Assembly: GCA_009869945.1 (NCBI GenBank)
Contig: WIXG01000155.1
Span: 1 to 64,000 of the forward strand
Direction: 5' to 3'
Source: Mesaphorura yosii
Taxonomy: Eukaryota; Arthropoda; Collembola; Poduromorpha; Tullbergiidae
DNA: 64,000 nucleotides
Shown here: positions 13,501 to 28,500 of the stretch, one piece after another
Position numbering within the stretch: the stretch's first letter is position 1
Layout: each line of letters opens with the position of its first letter
Notes under the pieces: generated by a model
Seen by the model: only the letters and a program-made list of their open reading frames with translations
What the model was told of the DNA's origin: nothing
Database searches by the model: none
Made by a program: the position numbers and the translations under genes

Positions 13501-16500
13501 ATGCTCGCGCCGCTCGCCTGCCTGTCTTATGTTGTCTCTTGATAAATCCTTCCCTTCCATGAGACTTTCTCTCTTCGTGACGGTCGTAGTCGTAGTCGTG
13601 GCCACACGTGTAGTCCAGTTGTCAACTTGTATTTGGACAATAATCTCTTTTTAATAATGCCCGTGCCGTGCCCGTACAAAAGTGAAGGCAAGGCAAGGCA
13701 ATATTTCTTGTACACGTCAAAATTGGATCGAATCCTCACAACGACACAGACAATGATGATTCGTGCTCTAATAAGCGATGGCGATGCGAAGGGATTGAAT
13801 TTCAGGTCTGCTTTCAGCCCGTAACTCATTTCCGATCCTCGCATCCTTATTCGCTGGGTTCTGGATTCTGAATTCGGGTCCTCTTGTCACGTATTCCCCG
13901 CAGCAGCAGCGACTGTTTTAAAATAATGGTCCTCAATTTATTAAGGAGGCACAATTCAATCGCGACACGTTTCAAGTGTTCATCATTCGAAGAGCGTGGA
14001 TGTGGCGTGGTTGTCTGCGGCCCATTTCAGTCAAGTTCCCGAGGACGCGATGAACAATCTTTAATGTAATTAAAACTACAAGCTTACATAGCAAACATCT
14101 CCAGGCTGACAACGACAACGGCTTAATTATAGAACTACAGCCGTGGTGCAATGTCCTCGAAGTACGTGATTCGGTGGTCGTAATTCATTTAACGAGCAGC
14201 AAACAGTGAGCCGAGCGATCTGACGTAAAACTCTTCATCACTGGCCGTGCTTGCTTTCACCGTTCGCAGTACGCACAGATGCTGAAGGATTTATACTCAA
14301 TTACCACAGAATAATCATACGAAATAAATCAAACGGCGATCATCTCACGTGCGTTACACGCTGTGTGGCCGCGCCGAGCCGAATCGTGCTGGCCTGCGTT
14401 GCGTTGAAGCGAAACGAAGTCGAGAGACTGGAAAAGACTCGAAGACGGGAACTCGAACTCTCTTCTCGAGAAGAATAGTTTTAAGAATTTAAGTCCATGA
14501 AGAGCTCGGAAGAGAATGGATATATTTTATCGATTTTTAGTCGGAGAATGATCTCTGCCTGGTAAACAAGGAAAAATCCACGCACCGTGCCGTGCAGAGC
14601 AAAATTCTCATAAAAGGACGAGTTTAGCGACGTTGCAAGAAAAGAGCAATGAGCAAAGATGGTGCCGCGCTGCGTTGCGTTGCGTGATTGCGATCGTGAT
14701 CTTGCTCGTGATCCAGATTTTCGTGCCCCGCGTCGTTCCAAATCCTTCAATCATGTTTTATTAAGTCGATCTTATTAAAACCGTGATGAACAAATTGAGA
14801 TTGCTGTTTGCTTGCTTGCTTGCCTCCTACGCTTGCTATGTTTCTGCTGCTGGAATTTTCCATATTTTTCAAATTAAGACTGAGAAATGCCAAATGCGTT
14901 TCGGAAATGAAATCCTGCCTTGCTGTCTGCCAGTGGCTGCGCTGCAGCGGCAACGGCAACGACTCAAGATCCTCTCATCTTCCTTTCGAAGATGCGTGCT
15001 CTTCTCTTGAATTCTTGAAGGATGATGATTATTATTAGACGTAGAACTCGAAAGACGAAAGAGGAAGTGTGTAATGCGTAAAGCATTAAATTCGCCATTC
15101 GCTCATCGTATCATTCAAGCAGCCACCGCCGCTTCAGCTCCAGTCTCAAGTTCCATAAGTTTCCATTATTGAACTCGAGTGAAAGATTGAAGTTATTTAA
15201 GCTTGGGTCCTGAATCTTGAGCGTGAGTGCCACTTCTCGTCTCTATGCATGCATCTCGTATGTGCGTGCTTAAGAATAATCATACATTCGCGTACGCGTA
15301 CGAGTAATTTACAATCTTGGTCGGGTCGGCAGGCGGGCTTGACAGGAAGCGTCTCAAGTCTCAGTCTCAGCCTGGTATAATCAATACCTGAGAAAAGACA
15401 TTCACATTTGCTGCTCCTGTGCCTGTGCTGTGTCCATGTTCTGTGTTCCAGGAAGAGGAAATTTGTAAAACGTTGATTATGGCAATCGAAGATAAAGTCT
15501 CCTGCCTTACCTGCACTCAAGCCAGCAGTGGCTCTAATGGCTTCAATCCTCTGGCTGTGGCCTTTTACAACGATTTACCTGCACTGCGCTGCTCCGAGTC
15601 GATAAGATTAATAAATTTTGATGGTCTGGTTTGATGGCGATGGCGATGGCAAAGAAGCAAGCAAATGGAGTCAAGTCAATCATTTGGGCAAACCATACAT
15701 CATACATTGCGAGTGGAGGAGCTGGAGCTGACTGGCGGTTCTCATTTCCGATAAAATATGCCTTAATAATGACATTCCGTACCTGCACCGCACCGCAATG
15801 CACGGGAAAGTACCTCAAGCACTTTGATGTATTCCTGCCCCGAAATTCGAAATTCATTACAGGATCAAATGGCAGCCAGGACCTCATTTCGTACACGTGC
15901 GCGTGTGCCTGCCTGCTAAATTGCTGTATGAGTATTCATTATTATAGTTATTGCCTATTGCGATTGTTTTCCAGAGTTGGGCTCTACTCTAATCATACGA
16001 GAACAGAATAGCAAATAGCAAGAAGCAAAATAAGCAAAGGCATCGGGTCACTGAACATGTCCCGTCAGATTTGCTTGTCATGTGATCGGGTACAATCAAA
16101 GACCACCTCAAAGAGTCTCCAACTCTGACGTCCGAGTTCATGCTTTCATCATGCTGATGTGTTATGCCATGTTTTGTAGTGTAAATATTCGGTACGTGAA
16201 CACTGGATAGCCGTTATTTACATTTCACTCGTAATGGCCTCGACAGTACGGAAACACCTGAATTAATGTGGACGTTTTTGATCAGACGACAGAAACACAC
16301 TTATGCACGTGTGCACGTGCCTAAAAGCCCATTTTGTGCTGCTTAAGCCCAACTAAATGCTCTTAATGTCCATTAAAAGTTGGACTGGTAGGCTGAAATT
16401 CAAAGTTTTTGTTTGCTCCATTTTCTTGTTTCTGCCTCTCTGCCTGCCGGTCGTCTTCTTGAAATATTTATGCTGTCATAAAGCACAAATAATAAAATTC

Positions 16501-18292
16501 CAGCCTGCTGCCGCTGCCGACTCGGAGAAATGAAATGTGACAGTGAGACAGCTTAAAAAGAATAATACCGAATTCTGCAAGTGTAATACGCTCCTAATCA
16601 CATCAGCCCAACATACGCGAGACAAACTCAACAAAGAGAAAGTTTACTTTCTCCACGCGTCGCATGGGTTCGCGAAGCAAAAGCAAAAGAAAACAAAGTT
16701 TTGAAGTGCGAATGAATTATGATGAGAATTTTACTCTTGGCCGATTAGTTTATTACTTATTTACACACGTTCAGGCAGCAGTACAGTGTGAAGGCGGGCC
16801 GACTGTAATAGTTTTATGCTCTAATTTATGTATCGCAAAATATTATGAACCCGTGCCCGGCCGGCTGTTTCTCTGTTTTCTGTTGTTGTCTGCCTCGACC
16901 TAAACGTTGCCTTGCCTCACGACGCCCCAGGAGAAAACGTTGCAGCAAGGCAGAAGCTCAGGCTCCGACTTAGGCAGGGAAAGTCATTATAAAGCACTTT
17001 TCTACATTTCTACGCACAGTCGCACAGACACGGTAAACTTACTTCAGCGGTTTAGGGCAGAACACAGCACAGTTTCAACTTGACTCATCTAGCCAACAGC
17101 CTCAGGCTTGAATTTTGCAATATTAGCATAGAGCATAATCGTACTATTCACAAATTGAACGAATCCATCACTGATTTGGAGACTCGGTGCTTGGTGCCCG
17201 CAGTTGGTTGGGTTTTGAATGCAAATGGAACAGTAAACAATTCGAATTATGCGAATACAAATTCGCGTAAGTACCAGGAACAATGACACAAAATTCTGCA
17301 AACACACGTAAGTGGGTTGGCATTATACTTTATACATTGAACACAGAAATCCATTTAAAATACCCGGAATACGCACACGTGACGCGCTAAAGTGCGTGCG
17401 CGAGCCAGAGATTTGTGCGATGGCTAAAGCATCAGACAAGGCAAGCCATCGCAAGTGTTTGCAGTGCAAATATTATGGCAATGGGAAATGACGGATGTCA
17501 AGTGCCTCTAAATATTTTGATGCCTCGTCTAATCTGAGGCAAGGCGCGAGCGATTGCGACACTGCGAAAATGCGAATCTCGAATCTCGTTTCTGCTCGTT
17601 CCGTGGCGCAACTTGAAGTGAAGTGAAGTGAGCCGCGAGTAAACAATTCACTTTCACTTCTTTCACTCGGCGAATTGCAAAGTGATATTCGCAATTCGCA
17701 AAGAAGACCATAAAATGGCACCGTCGTAAAATTTATGCATGGCCTGTCGCTGTCGCTTTCTTCGCGTCGCGTTCGCCGTTGACGGCACAGCAGAAAAGTT
17801 GCCAGGGAGAATTCGCAACAATAAAAACGGCGCGGAAAAACAATGGCGAAAGTTTAAATAGAAAAAGAATGCAGCCCGCGACGACACGAAGAAGAAGTAG
17901 AAAAGGATGTGGAGATGGAATGAAATGAGAGAAAATATTAAGTAAAAGTTTCTTCATAATTCTCGTCCTATTTCCCGCTTACGAATGCAAGAGACAAGAC
18001 ACAAGTTGCGAGATGAGAAGAAGACGACGATGAGCTAAATGACAATTGAGAACGACTTTTTTCATGCGTCTGCCTTGATGGCAAACGAAATGGAGTACGG
18101 AGGCTTTGAATAACAATTCAAGCCTTCCTGACTGCGACTACGACCGTGAGCTCTTTCTGCATAGAAAAGTATTAAAAAATATTGTCTCGTTGCTCCCGAA
18201 ATCATTTTCGGGCTGCTGCACGACGGCGACGCGACGCGCGCTGCTGCTAAACAACAATTAAACTCAACGTACTGAAATGAAACTCAATTCCG

Positions 18293-18312
18293 TGCCTGCC
18301 TGCCTGCCTGCC
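18293..18312. repeat. (TGCC)5 microsatellite
   Basis: Five perfect copies of TGCC in intron 1, followed by TTGAC. Confidence 0.85.
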
Positions 18313-20790
18313 TTGACAATTCCAGCAGCCAAGTGAAGGTGGGCAATTCGGAAGCAATTCTCGCTCAGCATGCCGTGGAGCACTTGAGCACTTGCCAATG
18401 CAACTTGCCGAAAAAACTTCTCATTAAGCCGGCTACAATCATCAAGAATAAATAATGAGTTGAATTACAATGCAAAAATAACAACAATCTTGTAGCGTAG
18501 CCCGCCCAAGAAACTGAAGAAAGAGGCGAAGGCGGCAGAAGACATATTCAAAAGTTTGGATGAATAAAAGTTTCTCAGGCCAAACTTTTTCTGTATCATT
18601 TACAGCTCAAAGTTGTAAATTCCGAAATACTGTACATTGCCTTGCACATAAAGAAAACACGACGCGGAGCTGTTTTCTTTTATCGCGAGCCGAGAAAATC
18701 CTCCAGGATTAAGCCAAACTTCCATTCTCTTCTCCTTGCCTGTGCCTTGCCTTCCCAGGGTGCAAGTGTCTCCCATAATCTCCGTGTGACTCAAGGCATT
18801 TGTGATTGACTCGAACGATACGACGTGCCTGGCCTGCGTGGCTCTGCTTGGGGCAGTGAACTGTTTCAATTCTTGTCGCCCGGCATCGAGAAAGTGATGA
18901 TACGGCTGCTGGCCAGCGAATCCGCTTTGCTGCTGGGCTCCGTGCCCATCTGAGTGAACAACCCAGCCTTATTGCAATTCCCATTACCTTGATTTCCTTG
19001 CTACGCTATTTGCGCACGCTAGAATGTTAATTAAGATTCTTTCACTTGAATAATTAATGCATAACGCCGACGCGGTACTGAATCACGTCCGGCTCACGCC
19101 TCAGTTCATGAATTCGTTCGCGCCAGCGTGAAGTGAAAGCAGCTCTCCCTGCAGCTTTTGGCGCTCGCAACGGCAGTAACAGTTATCGTTATGCAAATTA
19201 GGCTGGCGTGGCAGGCAGGCATTGTCCACAGAGAAAAGACTCCTCACACGGCACGACACTGCACAGGTAAAGTTTTAATTAAGTTTGTGCTCAATTCATT
19301 TTTCTAATGGAATCTCAACGGAGTCTCCTTCGACTCGACCCAATTTTCTTAGACGAGCTTTGTTTTTGCTTTTGCTTGAGTGGATGGATTGACTGAAACT
19401 CGCTAATGCTAATTAGTGTTAAGAAAACAGATGCTCGCCGACTAGATTTGACGGATTCTCGCTTGCGCCATGAAAATTCTGCAAATGGAAAATTTGTTGT
19501 TGCGTATGCGAAATGGCGGACTTGTGCCTGTTTTTATGAAGGATTCTTGTCCAGTCTGTTTTACTACACTATTTTATGATTCCTGCTTCATTTACTAACT
19601 CGTTCGGTACAGAGGAGATTGTCAACTATAAAAATGTTTACCTGCCAATAAAAGCGATCTCATTCCGTTTTGCGTCTTCCTGCAGTCTGCAGTGTAAAAG
19701 CACCCAGCAACTCAAGCTAAAAGACAAGCTCAGCCAGTCAGTCTCATGCGCAACCACAAGGTTCTGAAAAATCGTCGTTGCTCGTCATTTTCAAGCAGTT
19801 TTCCATCAAAACAGAAGTAAAAAGTGCGTCGCGGTCGTAAACCCGCGACGTAATGCGTAATGTGCTATCTGACTCTTCGTTTTCCATCATAATAGTAGAG
19901 TATTACGACTATTATTACTGCAGTTTATAAAAAGTTAACATTTCATTTTTATTGAGGGATTCTCCGGAAACGCCAAACGGAGAACACTAAAAGCTGCGTA
20001 CAAGTACAAGCTGCTTCTGTCTGAAAAGGTAGATTTAATGGTCCAACTTTGCAGCCTGGCATTTATGGAGGCGCAACCAGGAAATTACGACAGGCTTTCG
20101 GTCGGTGGCTGCCGTTCCCGGCGTGGACGGGCATATGCAAAATGGGTACTAAAATTTTACGAATTATCCAGCCAATTGACAATCGCACTCAGAGGAGAGT
20201 GAGTGAACTCGTCCACAAAAGAAATTCACATGGAATTCGATAAGCCTCGAGTCATGGCGGTTGCTGGCAATGTATTCGTATTGTTTTGATTGTGCACTAC
20301 AAATTGCGATGCATGGCAAGATGAATACAGATAAATGGTGAGAACTTGCCAACTCACAGGCGCGAGGCCATGAATCAGAGTTGAGAGTCTGGGAAACGGC
20401 AAACGGCGCATCGACGCCGACGCGCACAGGAAGAAGAATCTCGACGTAGGAAAACGTTTTCGTCTTCAGTGTTCAGTCTTCGTTCAACTGCGATAATTTA
20501 TGCGATTTCACAAGCTTGATTGCCTCTCGCGAGAAAAGGCGAGACTGTGATTTAAACTTGTTTACATTGTTTGCTGAGCTGCAAATTCCCACCCAAGATT
20601 ACAGTCACGGGCAGGCACGCCATTGAAAGTTGGTGTGCAGATTTGAGGTTAATGATTGGTCCAATTAAGCACGAATACACGAAGAAACGAGTCAACAATT
20701 TAACGAGCAAGCTTAACTTTCTATTGTACATCTTCAAGTCTCAAGTTCAAGGTGTGTAAAGCGTAGCGTAGCAGTTTGCTTGTTAAGTTA

Positions 20791-20845
20791 GCAAGTAATG
20801 AAGATGCGACGTTAGCAAAGCATTGCTAACGTCTTCATTATTTGC
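20791..20845. repeat. Near-perfect inverted repeat (hairpin) in intron 1
   Basis: The left arm (20791-20818) and right arm (20823-20845) can form about 23 base pairs. There is one mismatch (GTAATG against CATTAT) and a 5-base bulge (TGCGA) on the left, around a 4-base AGCA loop. The core GTTAGCAA / TTGCTAAC is perfect. It is the longest hairpin I found. It could be a small structured RNA, a miniature element remnant or chance. Confidence 0.7.
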
Positions 20846-22652
20846 TTTAATTAGACAGATACATATTGTATCAGTTGATTGACTGATTGACAGGCATCCC
20901 TGTCCTGCCCTGCCATGTTTTGACTTTTATTCATGCGCGAGTGAAATCTTTATTAAACTGCAAGGCAAGAAACTTGAAACTCGTTTTCAATCGTCCACGT
21001 CCGTCAGCGTCCGTCTTGTCGTTCATCAATCAGTCATCGCATCATATGTACAATTGCTATTGCCACTGTTCAAGTGCAAGTCCATCATTTTGTTGTACGC
21101 ATTCGGACGAGAAAGGAATGCTAAGGTTGCCGGTAACAATAACACGCATGGCAAGAAAAATTGTCTGAAAAGCCTCAGCAGTCATAAAGATTAGACACTG
21201 ACGCCAGCATGGGAAAAGTGCTCTTGTTCTTGAAGTCTTGAATCATACCAGTGATTCAAATCACTTAACTTGCTTGCTCGGTGCTTCAATGCTCATCATT
21301 AGTAGCATTATCGTATCGTATCGCATTATTGCACTGCATTCAAAGGAAAATTGCATCAAACTTGTACGCACGGAGAAGTTCCAAAGTTGGAAGGAACGAC
21401 GTAAAAAAACGGTGCCTGCCTGCGGGACGGGAAGAACTCTGAGCCAAGAAGTAAAAAAAATGATGGGAACAGATCGTAATTGAAATTGGTGTGGATTTTT
21501 ACTTTACATGAAACGCTTCACGACGCAATGCAAGGCAAAGCATTTCAGACAGACTGCTTTGGCTTGACATGGCTTGTCGTGTATTATAAAATTGTGGTTT
21601 TCATAAATTCACAACATCTTTCCTGCTTGGCTGACTGGCAGTTGTGCCCTGCTCGTCGTTTGAACTTTCTTAATGGCCGTGCGGCTCTGAGCTCTTGTAA
21701 ATTGTATGGCACTACAATGAAAATGGCAGGCATTGGCGGTGGCAACTTGTAAGTCTATTTTAATGGGCGAATAACTGTAACAGCGAACAGGAACTTTCCT
21801 GCCATAAAACCCCGAGCATAACACATAGCAGGCACAACATGCGTAATTGCACGCAGAGCCACAAAATTGAACTCTAAAAATATACGCAGGGCTCCCAAAT
21901 TAATTCCCGTTGCCGCACTTATGGCAGTGCTTATGCTCAGGCTCGAGTTGTGTTAATGACGATGGCGATCTAACGTAATAAAAGTCGTTACTGTTGCTTT
22001 TGCATCCAAGCAAGGAGCCCTGGGCCGTTCTCGTGAACCCGAACATGCATAGCATTGCTCGAGCCCCGTGTATAATTTAAATTACATTTTATAAGGACAT
22101 TATGTTCCCGTGTGGCTGTAAATTATTTAAATCCTTAAATCCTCTTCCTCTTCCTGACAAGTTTGTGTGGCTATTATTCTGCCCTGCCTCCAAGAACCAA
22201 TAACAAGATGTATTCAAGTGCAAGATGCAATTACAGACGTCTGAGTTTCCCAAAAATATGACGATGATGATATTAAAATTGGAATCCAATTTCGGCGGCC
22301 GACGAATTTCGAGAAGGTTCTTTGATTAATGAAATTTGACTTTGAAATCGGAAACTTTGCCCGTGATTCATTTATCCTGTTTAAGGGAGACAAATAATTA
22401 AGAGATGCATTTGGATGGCCAATCAAATATCAAACCAGCAACAGCAACGGCAACAAGCAACGAGGCCCTCACGCAGAAGAAATGAAATGTTACGCATTAT
22501 GCGTGGTCTTAATTTGTGATTGCGCACGCAAGGGGAACTCAATCCACTTTAGCAAAACTCATATTACATTTGTTGTAACCCTTTCAGCAGTGCATCTCTC
22601 CTGTGTTGCCGCCGCCTCTGCTCTCCCTAATGAAGTGATGCGATATAAGCAA

Positions 22653-22672
22653 GAGTACGAGTACGAGTACGA
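22653..22672. repeat. (GAGTAC)3 microsatellite
   Basis: Three perfect hexamer copies plus GA in intron 1. Confidence 0.8.
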
Positions 22673-25463
22673 TATTGATCTTGCTAGAGAGATTTTCCCT
22701 TCCTGCCTTCCTTTCGTGCTCTTTGTGCACAGCAGCATTCTCAATTCAACCCTTTCCTGAAACTGCAATTATGCAATGAGAATGACAAAAGCATGAGAGC
22801 ATGCAAGCAGGCAGGCACGAGTGCATGCTGGTTGCATCGCGATAAGGAACCATGCTGACTTCCGAAATGAGACTGAAATGCAAAATGCACTTTATGCTGT
22901 CTAGGCTTGCCGTACCATGCTTTATGAATGTTAAGAAATGAATTCATCAGCAGCGGTTTCCATTAGCGTGATGCGACTACGACTGAGACTACGACTGGAG
23001 AAAAGTCATTTCGGAGGTCGTAAACAAGCTCCGGTTGTAAATACCTGAATTTAGGACCGGCAAGAGACTCAGTGATAGTAATTAGAGTGGATGGAAGCTT
23101 GGCTTGACTTGGATGGCGGCAATGGAAGATTCTCTCAGATGAGAAACACACGCAATAAGCGCTTCGCACGCATCCATATTTCATGTGCCATTTTATATTA
23201 CGCATACAACAAAAACGCGTACGTGATGAAAAGTGCGTTTTTGGCGAAAAACTCACAGCTTTTGGCCAAAACGTCTCGAATTAGCATTCTCTTTTCGCGT
23301 TCACGCAGCAGCGCACGGGTTCATGCGTAATGCGTTAATGCGTGGCTCAAACTGAAGTGAATGCGTGGAAACTTGACAAAGACGAATGACCAGTCAGGCA
23401 GGCCGACGCGTCGACGGATGGATGCGTAAGTGAATGAATGAATAAATAAGTAAATAATACTCCACACACGCACGCGAAAGCGGTGTCTTATTGTTTGAAA
23501 TTCTTAACAAGACCTACTCGCACGCTCACTCTTTCTTCCGCATACGCATTTGGCGTAGGGGGCGAGTGAAAGTGAATTTCATTGCAAATTTGAAACGCCA
23601 TACGAGCCACGACCGTGTAGCCTAAAACAAAACACGAACAATGAAATTCAATACGAACGCGAAAGAAAAGACGAGAAATGGAGAAAGTCGTAAATCCTCT
23701 TCAATTTGAAAACGAGACGCGTCCGTTCAAGGACGATTCTGTACGCAATGCTTTTACTTTTTTAGTTTTAAAGAAATATGCTCAAGACACCTTCAAATGC
23801 CGAATGCAATGCAATGCAACGAGATCCGCTGCGCTGTTCAATCGTTGTGGTTTAGATTTTGTCGAGTTTCAGTTTGGCTTGGGTCTCTTGGCGCTTTCTC
23901 CATGCAACTTGAAGTCACCGATCACAGTCGTAGTCGTCGTGGTCCATGCCACCGATGCGTGTGAGAATTCTCGCAGCAGCAGCGTCGGCACAGCCACGTC
24001 TCGGCATCAAAGAAAGTTGCGTGTGGGACACCGGAATCTGAAAACAAAAAGGCAGGCAGCCGAAACTTTTGTCGAGACTTTTCCCTGGTTTGTTTCCGTC
24101 CCGAAATTCTTCATTTTTTATATTTAACTTTTGGTAATCCGAATAACTCTCGTCGTCGCCAGTGGTGAGACTTTTCTCACGCATTATCTTCGTGGTCCAG
24201 CGCCCGGATCGCGTTTCCTGGCTCCTGAGAAAGTTTTCCCATCGCCCAGTCGCCAGGCCTGGCTGAGTTCGTGAGTGAAGGAATTTCGAATCGGCCAAAG
24301 TCTATTACAACTTGTCAAACTCTATTATGCTGCGCTACGAGGCTGCGACGCGCTCGAGTTAAGACCGATTCAGGCCCAAATGGATGTTTCATCGTTTGCA
24401 TGAGAAAGTTGACTGATGTCTTCCTGGACGGACGGACGATCGAGTTGCTTGTCGAATGTCGGCGCTCAATCCACCGCGCCTTTTGCATTTTGCATAATCA
24501 GCATGCAAGAAAGAGAAATCTTGAATACTCGTACGTCAAAATCAATGACTGTCAAGTCAGTCAGAAAAGTTTCCGACCATCGTAAACTTGGGCGAACGGA
24601 TTAAGGATTACGACTTTTCAATGGACAATATGTTAATGCGTCGTGGCAGACATGGAAATTGGTTTCGTTTTCTGTGCTCAAGTCACAAGACAGTCACAAG
24701 TGGAGTCGTAATAAAAGTCCAAGTTGAAAAAGTTGTGGGATCATCATTTTTCGGAATTCGAAAGGCTGACTGGCTGCTGCTTGGAGAAAAGCATGACAGA
24801 GAAGATGAAGAATGATGAAATTTTAAAAAGTATCGCAAAGGATCCGAGCCTTAATGCGTAATCTCCATCTTTATGGCATGGAATGGCAGAGGCCGTAAAC
24901 TTGAATTGGTTCTTTGGCATTCGCCCATGTGCTTTCGCTCTGCTCTCCCATGATTTAAATCCGCTTTTTAATAATAGGAAAGTAAATGAACTGAGAGGCA
25001 TTAAGAGGAAGTAGAAGACGGTCGAGTCGAGTCTTCTCGTCTCGTCTCGCTTCGCGTCGTAAGATAGAAAGTATAACAATTGCCTTGATGTGCACTGATT
25101 GCTGGCAAGAATACGAAGATGCGACACACGTTATCTTTTTCCTGATTACAAATACGTATGTACAATGCACCCAATCAAGGCAGGGAAAGGCAAGCACACA
25201 AGACTCACGCTCCAAGACGCGTGGGCCCAATTTGCTCAATTGATAATTTGGCACTTTCACTCTGCCAAGCCACTCAGTGCCTGCAGCAAAGCAAAGATTC
25301 GTCTTTTTCCGTAAGCGTAATGCATAATGCGTAATGTGGCATTAAAATCCTTTCATTCTTCATTGTCTCTGCTCGCTGCGCTGGCAGTACGCGTTTGGAT
25401 AAAGTGCTTTCATAATAAAGCCATCCAATAATTCTGAGGATTTGGCTTTATTAGGCTTTCTCC

Positions 25464-25502
25464 GTGCTGTGCTGCTGCACTTCGACGTAGTGCAGCACAG
25501 TG
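25464..25502. repeat. GTGCTGTGCTG... hairpin in intron 1
   Basis: CTGTGCTG-CTG-CAC is followed by a 9-base spacer and GTGCAGCACAG. It can pair over 11 bp with a 3-base bulge. It is GC-rich with no recognisable function. Confidence 0.55.
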
Positions 25503-28500
25503 AAATGCATTTCTAGCCGGACCGAGCCAGGCTTGGCAGCGATTCACAATGCAGCAATTTGCATAAGTTCTCGTGCCGAGTGAAAGTGAATGAATGAATC
25601 GTGAATGTGAATGCCAGCATATTTATATCGCTGTACTTTAATTCCCCCAATTCCACGCACTTACGTAATACTTGAATACACGCGGAGGGTTTACTCGTTA
25701 TTATTTCAGCATTTCCAACGCCAAGCCAGAACCCAACCAAATCCAGCTTTAAACCTTTTCCCATTTCCGAATTCGTCTCGTCGCGAGTTGAGTCTAGAGT
25801 AAAATCGTCATTCGTTTTCTCTCTCGTCTCTCTCTTAATTCATTTTCTTTTATTTCCTGCCATCGCATCGCCGCACGCGGAATCCAAACAAATACAAAGT
25901 AATTTTGGTTTGTTTTTTCACACTTTTAACAATCATTGACTAACACAGCAAGCCAGCAAACGCACGGGATTAGCGTGAGTGAGTCTCGTCTCTTCTCGGC
26001 GACGAGGCCCGCAGTTAATAACATGCAAATACTGCGTAAATGTGAGGGGAAAGTTACTCAATCGAGGCACTGCACTGGCTCGACTCGACTGCTCCTGAGT
26101 GCTGAGTACTCCTATTGATTTTAGCATCAGTGTATCAGAAACCGCATCACTTGTTCAGATTTACGTTGTCTTTGTCTGAAACACTTCACATGATATAATT
26201 TTTTTTAAACTGCCACCGTATTAACATTTTGGCCAGTTGGCAAGAAACTAAGCGCATTGGCTTGTCGTTCGTTCGTGTCTTCGATTCACGACGAAAGTCT
26301 TAAGCGTTTCGTGTTGATTTAGTTTATAAATTTACATACTGATGTGTTTACTTTCCGTCTTACGAGATTTACTCGACGCTTGGTGCAAAGATGCTGGCTG
26401 CTAGCTTGTAAACTGTGTAATTACTTTATCAATTTCCATGCATTAACAGTATTGCGGAATTAAAACAAGACTTGGAGCGCTCTTGGCTGTGTGCACTGTG
26501 TCGCTTTCGCTAATCGCGTTAATGCAGTCAAAGTCGCGGCCGTAATCGATTTCCATTTTTGTTTACAACTTAATTCGCCTTTGTTTACTCCATTCGACTT
26601 TGACGCGTCGTGGAGTTCTTGAACTAATTTGCCTTGTACGCCTTGAACTGTTGTGATTCTTAAGTGATTAGCATTCTGATTCTGAATCGACTTTCACTTT
26701 ATCTCGGCTTGGCCTGGGCACGCGATGGTGTGAAAAATGTGCTCGTCGTTCCCGAGTTTAGTCTGCAAGCCTAGACACAGTCTGCCCTACTTTTCAGCAC
26801 CAAATCCCTTAATTTTTCAGTGCTTCAGTAGAGGTCGGAGGTCGTCGGAGCGTAATTAGATTCGAAAGTCCAATTTCAGTCTTTACACGTCGCAACACAG
26901 CAGAGCACAGCATCACATTTGTACCACACGAAATTATAGCTTCGTAAATTGCCATGCGCAACCCATCATCAAATCGAATCATGCAATCATGCAGGCGGCG
27001 CAACGCAATGATTACATGATTCGGCAACGGCAGAAAGCGACAGCAAAGTTGCGTCGCGTTAATGAGTTTCTGGGTTCATTTCCTTTCGAGCCTCGCGCGC
27101 CTTTCGCCTTTTGCAGTTTGTTCGTTTGGGTCACCTGAGACCCGAACTGCACTACGCTGCACTGAAATGAGATTCAGGCAATGGTAATTCAGGGCTCGAC
27201 TGCGACACGCAGAACGACAGAATTGAGATTTGGTGAAAGTCAATCATTCATAAGATTAAATCTTAAATTCAAATGTCTCGTTTACATTCGCTATGCCATG
27301 CGAATTGCGCTTCATTTCTTCATTATTGATGTGTTTACAAGATAAACGCATCACGCTTGCACTTGGCTGAATTTCGTATGCATGAAAATTCAATGCATCC
27401 CTGTCAAGTCTTTGCTTTGTCTTGCATGGTGCTAGTGCTGCTGGAGAGAGCGCGAAGTGATGATTAATTATGAAGCGTCACTGCACTCGAGACGAGATGA
27501 GACACGAGACTCGGGCGATGTCGAGACTAGACGAGACTCTGAAGTGAAGAAATATGATACATGAACACGATTTAAGGACAAGGCGCTGGAGAAACAAGCA
27601 ATTTGCATTGCATTGCGTTTCTCTGTCCTGCTCTGTTTCAGTTTTTGTTTCCATTGCCATTTCCATCGCCACTTGCAAAGTATTTCGTTACTGTCTTGTC
27701 TGCCGACTAGAAACAGAAACGTGACTGATTAACAGCCTGTCAACCCGAAGTGCCTCCGCATTCAACTATCACACTCTCGCTGGTGGCTTTGCACAGGAAA
27801 TGCAATTGTTGTATACGCTTATAGTTAAGACATTTGTGCTTCTGTGCAATGCAATTCTTGAAATGGAACTGGAATTGCGGCTCCAAATTGTGATAACTTC
27901 TGAATGCATTTCCAAATCTAGATTTCATTATGCTAAAACTATTGTTCGATATTCGCATCACACGCCGAGACCTGTAAAGTCATCTCGGTTTGGTTACCGA
28001 ATTGAAAGTATTTAATTGGCGCTTTGCTGCGTACGTTGGGTACGAATTTCTAGAATTCACGAAACTTTGCTGGCCTTGAAAGATATTTCACAGAGGTAAG
28101 CAGCAGGTGAAACACAGTATAAGAGCTTTGTGCAAATTCCAGTTCCATGCGGGCCGCAGAGTAAAATAACTTCATTTCATTAAAGCAAGTCATTTAGAGA
28201 CAATTCGTCTGCAGATTGATTCAAAACTGTACAGTCATTAACTGAACTACTCTTGCTGGTGCGTAACTCAACTTTAATATTTTCTAATTCTTTGAGCTTG
28301 TTTACAAATTAATGTAAGACGACTCACAACCCACATTTTAAGCATTTCTTAATCTAATTGCAGCGCAATCAGCAAGTCTACCTGGTGTCCTACAAAGAAA
28401 ACTGGTGCATGTGTGTAAGGCTAAGAGTTCATGCCCTTAATTCTTAATTGGCGTACACACTTCGTCGATGACAAATTGAATTTTAAATTTCTGTCTCTCC

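Noticed and set aside
23678..24127. 149-codon frame in intron 1.
   Set aside because: It contains simple-sequence translation (VVVVVV), has no domain, and its composition equals that of flanking intron.
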